From Chitinasiproducens palmae (lineage in GTDB: Bacteria > Pseudomonadota > Gammaproteobacteria > Burkholderiales > Burkholderiaceae), in contig NZ_FNLO01000001.1 in assembly GCF_900095735.1 (NCBI RefSeq), forward strand, positions 1 through 64,000: 64,000 nt of DNA, given 5' to 3'. Below the pieces are notes generated by a model. The model did not search any database. It saw nothing but the letters and a program-made list of their open reading frames with translations, and was not told where the DNA came from. Positions 58,401 through 64,000 of the stretch are shown in pieces. Position 1 is the stretch's first letter, and every line of letters starts with the position of its first letter. Position numbers and translations under genes: made by a program.

Positions 58401-58857
58401 GCACGCTCGCTTCGTCGAACAGCCAGGCGCGCGCGATGATCAACAGGCGCGTTGCCGGCACCTCGCTGGCCGTCAGCCACAACGCGGCGACGTGTGCGCC
58501 GTCCTGCGCGGCCTGCGTGGGCAGGCCCGCCGCGCGCAACGAGGCGACGGTACTGTCCAAGGCTAGTTCGCCGCCCGCCACGTCGACACGCAACCATGGC
58601 AGCGGACGGGGCGGCGCGGCGGGCAGAAGGCGCTCGCCGCGAAAGCCCGCGACTTCGCCCGTCGCCATCGTCAGCAGGGCATGACGCGCCGGCAACGTGT
58701 GCCAGACACGACGCAACGTCGCCTCATCGCAACCGGCATCCGGCGCGAGCTGCACCACGACGCATCGTTCGACACCGTAGGCCGTGCGTCGCGCGCGCGC
58801 TTCCGGTGTCAGGCCGAAACCGACATCGGCGTTCTGATCGTGCTCATGCATGTTCAC
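55405..58857 (-). CDS. NRPS with degenerate C-like (interface-type) domain, Asp-activating A domain and T domain
   Basis: This protein of 1150 residues supplies the aspartate unit. Residues about 1-440 are a condensation-superfamily domain whose HHxxxDG site is replaced: ARAWLFDEASVL at about residue 144 has RA in place of the two His. Residues 460-1000 are an A domain (FTSGSTGQPKG, GPTETTVGVL, YRTGDLACYL, NGKIDRNALPEP). Its pocket reads DLTKVGHVG, which differs in one position from the known Asp code DLTKVGHIG; the first residue comes from AADLGNTALF. The T domain is at about 1056 (LFELGGDSLTVIRY). The gene overlaps the end of the preceding NRPS-hydroxylase gene (GTG at 58857, or ATG at 58851). 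I read the N-terminal domain as an interface domain that recruits the beta-hydroxylase. Confidence 0.93.
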   Translation of the reverse strand: MNMHEHDQNADVGFGLTPEARARRTAYGVERCVVVQLAPDAGCDEATLRRVWHTLPARHALLTMATGEVAGFRGERLLPAAPPRPLPWLRVDVAGGELALDSTVASLRAAGLPTQAAQDGAHVAALWLTASEVPATRLLIIARAWLFDEASVLQLATELVGQAGTFRGVAASDGAPLPDDDMPLAYEDFAAWRDSLVAEDAAGAGAAYWHARLAAAGDEAVRLPLRMAGPRADVARAAAGAAAQSQASQATDATQATEATEATVARATPAEQAYALATLAREQGLPLATLLQTLWWLLLARLGGVAVLSGVEHHDCRDDYPPLAATLGVFERVLPVRFEVDATQSALAMARRLESQLATDREWQEAVPATPAAFHAAAFRVVRWRNPSGAVRLIDIDQPLGDTELRLEPIVDGEDGLRGLVLRYDPRRYDADAMRTLLDQYLTVLAAVVDVPTRAWQDVSPEPVQIVTRRLAWQGPARVASDATVVAALLRHARTQPDAPALADGRGVLSYAQLATRVTSGAAQLHARGVVAGDRVALRSPRSVEAVVAMLAILHAGAAYVPVDPAWPGPRTEALLRQVAPRLALGDEPVTASAAALRSPSDAAAPVDAALRWCDLDALAAAPLPAAGVSVQATPDANPDSIAYVIFTSGSTGQPKGVPIGHRQLLNYAAGVADELGLAPSERVALTSSLAADLGNTALFGAFVAGSCLVVADDSDMADAHSFARFLERERIDAVKLTPSHLDALLPESGGVLPGRVVLGGEAALPALLRRLRRTRADVQVFNHYGPTETTVGVLMHRCGGTDDAAGIGSGLPLTRLLPNCRAYVCQTGHDGALSLAPTGAVGILYLGGAQLMDGYLGRDPDEGFVADPWQVGERLYRTGDLACYLPGDGVSWLGRADRQVKIRGYRIEPAEVEAAGRDVPGVAQFVVRAWQGGGQTRLAGYVVAAAPTTAPTTATAPVSDASAQSAAGDDLLARVHAALTRALPPAWVPDTLQALTHLPRLGNGKIDRNALPEPAQSEAGGRPAHGPLEQWLARTLATLLSRSDVDVERGLFELGGDSLTVIRYVARITEGLRVEILPGLVFANPSVAALARAIDAQDGSGAAARRAQARLAFDAMSPEQQAAWRDRARQAASSASGSALANADATQPS

Positions 58858-61800
58858 GGTCCTCCTCCTCCGGCGGCGTCCGCACGGGCGCCGGGCGAAC
58901 CGCCGGCGATGCGCTGTCGCGCGACATCATCTGTGCCATCGCTACGACGATCCGACGCGGCGCCTGGTAGGGATCGCGCGCGTGCGCCACCAGCAAGTTG
59001 TCCAGCATCACCACGTCACCCCGTTGCCAATCGAAACGGAAGGCGCAGGCCTCGTATGCCTGTCCGACCAACGCCATCGTCTCGTCGTCGATGACCGAGC
59101 CGTCGCCATAGAACACATTGCGCGGCAGGCGATCGGCGCCGACCATGGCGAGCAGATCGCGTCGCACGTCGGCCGCCAGAAAATAGGGATGGTGCAGCTG
59201 CACCTGATTGAAGAAGGCGGTCTCGCCGGTGGCCGGGTGCCGCAGCACGCCGGGGCCGTGCGAGATCGTCTGCAAGTCGTCGCCGAACCAGCGCAGCGCG
59301 GTGCCGCTGGCCCGCGCGCGCGCCTCGACCTCGGCGCGGTCGTCGGTCCGGAAGAACTCGCGCCACGGCACGTCGAGCCCGGCCGTGAAGTTGCGCACGT
59401 AGCGCAGGCCCAGCCGGCTGAAGCGCTCGACGATCTCGGCCGGCAGACGACGCAACATCTCGCGGCCGTCGACCAACGGCGTCGCGCCGCCCGCGCGCGC
59501 CGGCAGATCGCAGTAGAACCACTGCTTGCGCGGCCACTGTTCGAGATGCGAGCTCTCGTTGTGGAACAGGATCATCTCCTTCTCGGGATACGGCGTCGAC
59601 CGGTAGGTCCGTTCCCCGTCGGGCAGCTTCGGCAGGTCGCCGTACTCACCGTAGAGTTCCGGGACCAGTGCGCCGACGAAGCGCTCGAAATCCTGCGCGC
59701 CGTCGAGCGCGAAACCGCGTAGCAGCAGCGCACCGTGCCGCCCCAGCCATTGCTCGACGGCGTCGCGATGGCGGGCCGCCCAGACGAACGGATCGAGATC
59801 CGGTTGCAACGGCACGACCCGCGCGGGGAACGCGCCATCCTGCTGCATTGGCGTGATCCGCACCTGTGCATCCGCGCCGGCCGCGGCGAGCACCGTCGCG
59901 CCGGGTTGCCGCCGTCCCGTCGCCAGCGTGGCCAGGCTACGCAGCTTCGCCGCGCGTGCAGCGCCGGGCGCGGCAGGTGCCGCCGGCTCGACCGGCGCGC
60001 GATGCGCTTGCGCGGCGTCGACCTTGCCATCACTCGCACGCTCATCGTCGATGTCCGCGCGCGTGCCGCCCTGCCGAGCCGTACGCGACGGCGCCGCCCG
60101 CAGCGAATCGAGTTTGCTGCGCCGCGATGCGTCGCCCTGGCCGGCCTCGGCGTCACCGTCCGGACCGCTGCGGGTAATCGGCGTTTCAGGATTCATCACA
60201 AAAGTCTCCAAAAGCGCGAGCCAATCCGCTAAGCGGCGCGCAATGCCGGCGTGCGTGAACAGATCGGTCGCATACACCCACTCGCCAGAGAAGCCATCGC
60301 CCGCTTCCTGCATGAAGAGCGCCATCTCGAACTTCGAAGAGGTGGTCGGCCGCTCGACAGGACGGACGGTCAGGCCCTCGATGTTCCAGGCCGACTGCGG
60401 CGTGTTTTGCATCACGAAAAGGGTCTGCACCAGCGGTGCACGGCCGGGCAGCCGCGGCACCTGCGCCGCTGCCACGATCCGGTCGAACGGCAGCGCCTCA
60501 TGGGCGATCGCGCCCAGCAGCGCTTCGTGCGTCGCGCGGCTGAACGACGCGAACGATTGCCCAGGAGTAGCCACGCGCGCGCGCACCGGCAGCACGTTGA
60601 CGAAGAAGCCGACCATGTCTTCCAGCACGGCTTGGCCCCGACCCGCCGCGTCGACGCCGACGACTACATCCCGCGTGCCGGCCAGACGAATCAGGAACGC
60701 CTGGTAAGCCGCCAGCAGCACCGCGGCCGGCGTGGTGCCCCGGCCCCGCGCGAACGTGCGCACGGCATCCCCGAGCGGCTTGGGCAATGCAAAGCGCACG
60801 CCGTCGCCGGCCGACGACACCCGTTGCGGCCGCGGCAGATCGGTCGGCAGTGCCAGCGCAGGCGACACGCCGTCGAGTTGTTGACGCCAATAGCGTCGCA
60901 GCGCCTCCCCTTCCTGCCCGTCGAGCGCCGCACGCTGCGCGCTGGCGTAGTCGACGTACTGCAACGCCGGCGACGCTGCTCCGTCACCTTGCCGGGCCGC
61001 CTCCGCCGCTCCGGCCTGCCCTGTCACCACGTCGCGGTGCGAGCGACGATGGGCGTAAGCAGCGCCGAAGTCCCGCACCAGCACGCTCATCGACCATCCA
61101 TCCGCGATCATGTGATGCACCGCGAACAGCAGCACGTGCTCGTCCTCGCCCAGGCGCAGCAGGCGGGCACGCGCGAGCGGACCGGTGGCCAGCGGCAGAC
61201 GCTGCGCACCGTGCGCCTCGAGGGCGCTCGCCAGCGCCGCGGCGCGCGCCGTTGGCGCGAGCCCGCTGAGATCCTCGATCGCCAGCGGCAGCGCGAGACC
61301 ATCGTCCACGTGCGCGTACGGCACGCCGTCGTCGTCCGGATAGCGCGTGCGCAATACCTCGTGCCGCGCCGCCAGATCGTGCAGCGCCCGCCGTGCCGCG
61401 GCAACGTCGAACGGGCCGTCGAGCCGCATCGCGGTGGCCAGCGTGTAAGCGGCATCGTCGGGCGCGGCCAGCTTTTCCGTCAGCCAGATACGGTATTGTG
61501 CCGGCGAAAGCGCCATGCGCGCCTGACGTGGCACCCGCACCAGCTGCGCCGGGTCAGGCTCGCCGGACACCGCCGGGGCGTCGCGCACCACCGCCGCCAA
61601 GCCGGCGAGGGTCGGCGCGGCGAAGACGTCGCGTAGCGCGAGCGCACGCTGCCGCTGCGCCCGGATCCGTGACACAAGCTGCAGCGCACTCAGCGAATGT
61701 CCGCCAAGCGCGAAGAAGTCGTCGTCCCGGCCGATCTCGGCCACGCGCAGCAGCGATCGCCAGATCGCCGCCAGCGCGATCTCTTCGTCGCCCGACGGCG

Positions 61801-64000
61801 CGCCGCCGCGCAGCCCGCGCTCCGGTGCGGCCGGCGCCGACATAAGCGAGCGCAGCGCACGCCGATCGATCTTGCCCGCCGGCGTGGTCGGCATTGCCGC
61901 CACGACCGCGACCCGCGCAGGCACCATGTAGTCTGGCAGCAGACGCCTCAGCGCGGTGCGCAGCGTCGCGCCGTCGAGCACCCTGCCACCGGCCTCGCCA
62001 CGCGTGCTGACCCAGGCGAGCAGACGCGCGGGAGCTTCGTCCGCGTCGACCAGCGCCGCTGCCTCGCGCACGCCGGGCAGCGCCTGCAGCGCCGCTTCGA
62101 CTTCGCCCAGTTCGACACGCATGCCGCGAATCTTGACCTGCGCATCGAGCCGCCCCAGATAGTCGAGTTGCCCGTCGTTGCGCCAGCGCACCAGATCGCC
62201 AGTGCGATACAGCCGCGCGCCGGGCGCACCGTTGGGATCCGGCACGAACCGCTCGGCGGTCAGTGCCGGTTGATTCAAATAGGCGCGTGCCAGCAGCTCG
62301 CCACCGATCAGCAATTCGCCGACCGCGCCCTGCGGCACGTCGGACAGGTCCGGCGCCACCACCCGCACCGTGCGGCCCGCCAGCGGCCGACCGATCGGCA
62401 CCACACCGGGGAAGCTGTCGGCCGCGGCCAGTGCCTCGCTGCCGGCCGCGTAGATCGTCGCCGTCACCGTGGCCTCGGTCGGACCGTACGTATTGATCAG
62501 CTTTACCGCGCGCAGCGTACTATCGCGACAGACCAGCCGCATCGTTTCCGCCGACATCGCCTCGCCGCCGACGTGCATCTCGCGCAATGGCGCGAGCGAC
62601 AGCTCGCGGCCAACGAGATCCTGCATCAGCGCCTGCCAGTACGCGGTCGGCAGGTGGGCAACGGTCAGACCGTGCCGGCCGACGCGGTCGACGAATTCGT
62701 CGCTGCTCCACAACGCGGGGCCGCGCAGCACGACGGTGGCCCCGACGCACAGGCTCGGGAACAGCTGCTCGACGAACGCGTCGAAATTCACTGTCGCGAA
62801 CAGCAGCACCCGGTCGCTGGCGCGCAAGCCAGCATAGTCGATGGTCGCGGCCACGTGGCCTGACAACGCATGGTGCGCAATCGCTACCCCCTTCGGGCGG
62901 CCAGTCGACCCAGACGTGTAGATCACATACGCCAGTTGCGACGGCCGCACGTCGCGCCCCGCGACGTCGCCCGCGGCGGTCACGGCCGCTGGCGCCCGGT
63001 CCAGATCCAACTGATCGACGCAGACCACGAGGCCGTCCGCCGGCAATGGCAGCGAGCCCACGTCCGACTGCGTAAGCAGCACGCCCACGCCGCTGTCGGC
63101 GATCATGTATGCCAGCCGCTCGGCCGGGTAATCCGGATCAAGCGGCACGTATGCCGCCCCGGCCCGCAGTATGGCGAGCAATGCCACCACGAGGTCGAGC
63201 GACCGGCGCATTGCGACGCCGACGCGCGCCTCGGCGCCGACGCCGCTCGCCCGCAAATGCGCGGCAAGGTGCGTGACGCGCCGCTCCAGTTGCGCGTAGC
63301 TGAGTACCGCATCGTCGAGCACGAGCGCGGTCGCATCGGGTTGCGACGTCGCAAAAGCGGCAATCGTGCGGTGAACCAACGGCAAGGCGTCGGCCAGCGC
63401 CGCGCCGCGGCGCCATTGCGCCTCCCGATGTCGTTGCACCGGCGAACCGAGTTCCACGTCGCCAAGCGCACGCCCGGGGGCCTCCGCGAACGCGCGCAGC
63501 AGGGCCAGATAGTCGCCCTTCATGCGCTCGATCGTGGTCGCGTCGAACAGTTCGCGCGCAAACTGGAAGCTGCCGGCGAAAGCGCCGCCCGCCTGTTGCG
63601 CCAGGTTCAGCGTCAACTCGAATTGCGCGGCGCGCGCCGGCGCATCACCCGCGCGTCCCGCCTCGGCATCATCCGTCGCACCGACCACTCGCAGGCCCGG
63701 CAAGGTGCGCATCGCCTGCTGCGTCTCCCGCTCGAAATTGAACATGACCTGGAACAGCGGCGAGTGCGACAGACGTCGCTCAGGCCGCAAGGCCTCGACC
63801 AGCACGTCGAATGGCAGGTCGCGGTGCGCCTGTGCGCCCAACACGCGGGACTGCGTCTGCTGCAGCAACGCGTCGAGCGCGGTGCGGGCAGCCACCGTCG
63901 CAGACAATACCTGCGTGTTGACGAACAGCCCGATCACCCGTGCCACCTCGTGCCGCTCGCGGTTCGCGAGCGGCACGCCGACACGTATCTCGGCCTGACC
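58844..64000 (-). CDS. NRPS with C-terminal fused TauD-like aspartate beta-hydroxylase (5' part missing)
   Basis: At least 1718 residues are present; the gene continues beyond the right edge. Order from the edge: the second half of a C domain (GLFVNTQVLSATVAARTA, LPFDVLVEALRP), an A domain (YTSGSTGRPKG, pocket DAEHHGTVT), T (FFALGGHSLSALQLV), a C domain with intact VHHMIADGWS, a low-complexity linker (about 60190-59850), and a TauD/SyrP-like Fe(II)/2-oxoglutarate oxygenase. The oxygenase has an iron-binding pair in LFHNESSHLEQWPR (HxE) and the distal His in LLVAHARDPYQAPRRI. The fused hydroxylase should hydroxylate the Asp held on the next protein. The gene overlaps the next NRPS gene by 14 bases. 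The C-A-T pocket resembles that of A2 in the large NRPS. Confidence 0.93.
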   Translation of the reverse strand, partial: GQAEIRVGVPLANRERHEVARVIGLFVNTQVLSATVAARTALDALLQQTQSRVLGAQAHRDLPFDVLVEALRPERRLSHSPLFQVMFNFERETQQAMRTLPGLRVVGATDDAEAGRAGDAPARAAQFELTLNLAQQAGGAFAGSFQFARELFDATTIERMKGDYLALLRAFAEAPGRALGDVELGSPVQRHREAQWRRGAALADALPLVHRTIAAFATSQPDATALVLDDAVLSYAQLERRVTHLAAHLRASGVGAEARVGVAMRRSLDLVVALLAILRAGAAYVPLDPDYPAERLAYMIADSGVGVLLTQSDVGSLPLPADGLVVCVDQLDLDRAPAAVTAAGDVAGRDVRPSQLAYVIYTSGSTGRPKGVAIAHHALSGHVAATIDYAGLRASDRVLLFATVNFDAFVEQLFPSLCVGATVVLRGPALWSSDEFVDRVGRHGLTVAHLPTAYWQALMQDLVGRELSLAPLREMHVGGEAMSAETMRLVCRDSTLRAVKLINTYGPTEATVTATIYAAGSEALAAADSFPGVVPIGRPLAGRTVRVVAPDLSDVPQGAVGELLIGGELLARAYLNQPALTAERFVPDPNGAPGARLYRTGDLVRWRNDGQLDYLGRLDAQVKIRGMRVELGEVEAALQALPGVREAAALVDADEAPARLLAWVSTRGEAGGRVLDGATLRTALRRLLPDYMVPARVAVVAAMPTTPAGKIDRRALRSLMSAPAAPERGLRGGAPSGDEEIALAAIWRSLLRVAEIGRDDDFFALGGHSLSALQLVSRIRAQRQRALALRDVFAAPTLAGLAAVVRDAPAVSGEPDPAQLVRVPRQARMALSPAQYRIWLTEKLAAPDDAAYTLATAMRLDGPFDVAAARRALHDLAARHEVLRTRYPDDDGVPYAHVDDGLALPLAIEDLSGLAPTARAAALASALEAHGAQRLPLATGPLARARLLRLGEDEHVLLFAVHHMIADGWSMSVLVRDFGAAYAHRRSHRDVVTGQAGAAEAARQGDGAASPALQYVDYASAQRAALDGQEGEALRRYWRQQLDGVSPALALPTDLPRPQRVSSAGDGVRFALPKPLGDAVRTFARGRGTTPAAVLLAAYQAFLIRLAGTRDVVVGVDAAGRGQAVLEDMVGFFVNVLPVRARVATPGQSFASFSRATHEALLGAIAHEALPFDRIVAAAQVPRLPGRAPLVQTLFVMQNTPQSAWNIEGLTVRPVERPTTSSKFEMALFMQEAGDGFSGEWVYATDLFTHAGIARRLADWLALLETFVMNPETPITRSGPDGDAEAGQGDASRRSKLDSLRAAPSRTARQGGTRADIDDERASDGKVDAAQAHRAPVEPAAPAAPGAARAAKLRSLATLATGRRQPGATVLAAAGADAQVRITPMQQDGAFPARVVPLQPDLDPFVWAARHRDAVEQWLGRHGALLLRGFALDGAQDFERFVGALVPELYGEYGDLPKLPDGERTYRSTPYPEKEMILFHNESSHLEQWPRKQWFYCDLPARAGGATPLVDGREMLRRLPAEIVERFSRLGLRYVRNFTAGLDVPWREFFRTDDRAEVEARARASGTALRWFGDDLQTISHGPGVLRHPATGETAFFNQVQLHHPYFLAADVRRDLLAMVGADRLPRNVFYGDGSVIDDETMALVGQAYEACAFRFDWQRGDVVMLDNLLVAHARDPYQAPRRIVVAMAQMMSRDSASPAVRPAPVRTPPEEEDREHA

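Noticed and set aside
58844-58870. The PEEEDREHA tail of the hydroxylase and the MNMHEHD start of the next protein considered as one fused gene
   Set aside because: They are in different frames and a stop codon (58844-58846) separates them; the overlap is a normal coupled gene boundary.

Overview
The window is GC-rich, has no rRNA, tRNA or CRISPR that I can see, and looks like an accessory chromosomal region of a Burkholderiaceae-type betaproteobacterium. That placement is inferred from base composition, gene families and a beta-hydroxyaspartate-type peptide siderophore locus; no marker gene fixes the species.

Positions 1-26.2 kb are a mosaic of small metabolic and regulatory units separated by gene-poor stretches that hold decayed genes. 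In order: a partial formaldehyde-detoxifying alcohol dehydrogenase; an exported beta-helix protein; a BON-domain protein; a LysR/nitronate monooxygenase divergent pair; a rhodanese relic; an old-yellow-enzyme gene followed by a frameshifted DJ-1/PfpI gene, an SRPBCC protein and a glyoxalase-fold protein divergent from another LysR; a relaxase relic; an acyltransferase-3 protein with an altered catalytic position; an Rrf2/flavoprotein pair; a broken and an intact metallo-beta-lactamase-fold hydrolase; a GlxA-type regulator; a DUF1275 protein; a class II aldolase-like/MFS pair; and a TetR/MFS efflux pair. Several regulators sit beside clear palindromes.

Positions 26.7-64 kb are a nonribosomal peptide siderophore locus, almost all on the minus strand and continuing past the right edge. 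Read in transcription order (right to left): an NRPS ending in C-A-T-C and a fused TauD-like hydroxylase; a second NRPS (degenerate C-like domain, Asp-specific A, T); a TonB-dependent receptor behind a near-perfect Fur box; a 4874-residue NRPS (four C-A-T modules and a thioesterase); a PvdQ-like acylase; a periplasmic binding protein; a fused FecCD-type permease; an ATPase; and a SyrD/PvdE-type peptide exporter. A Sfp-type phosphopantetheinyl transferase lies just beyond.

Together these genes would activate the carrier proteins, assemble an acylated peptide with beta-hydroxy-Asp as one metal ligand, export it, trim the acyl group in the periplasm, and recover the ferric complex. The A-domain pocket residues read as X, Asp, Gly-like, X', Gly-like, Y. 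The pockets for X, X' and Y match no code I can assign firmly, so the product could be new. Genes that would make unusual ligand residues (for example an ornithine N-hydroxylase) and an MbtH-like protein are not in this window.
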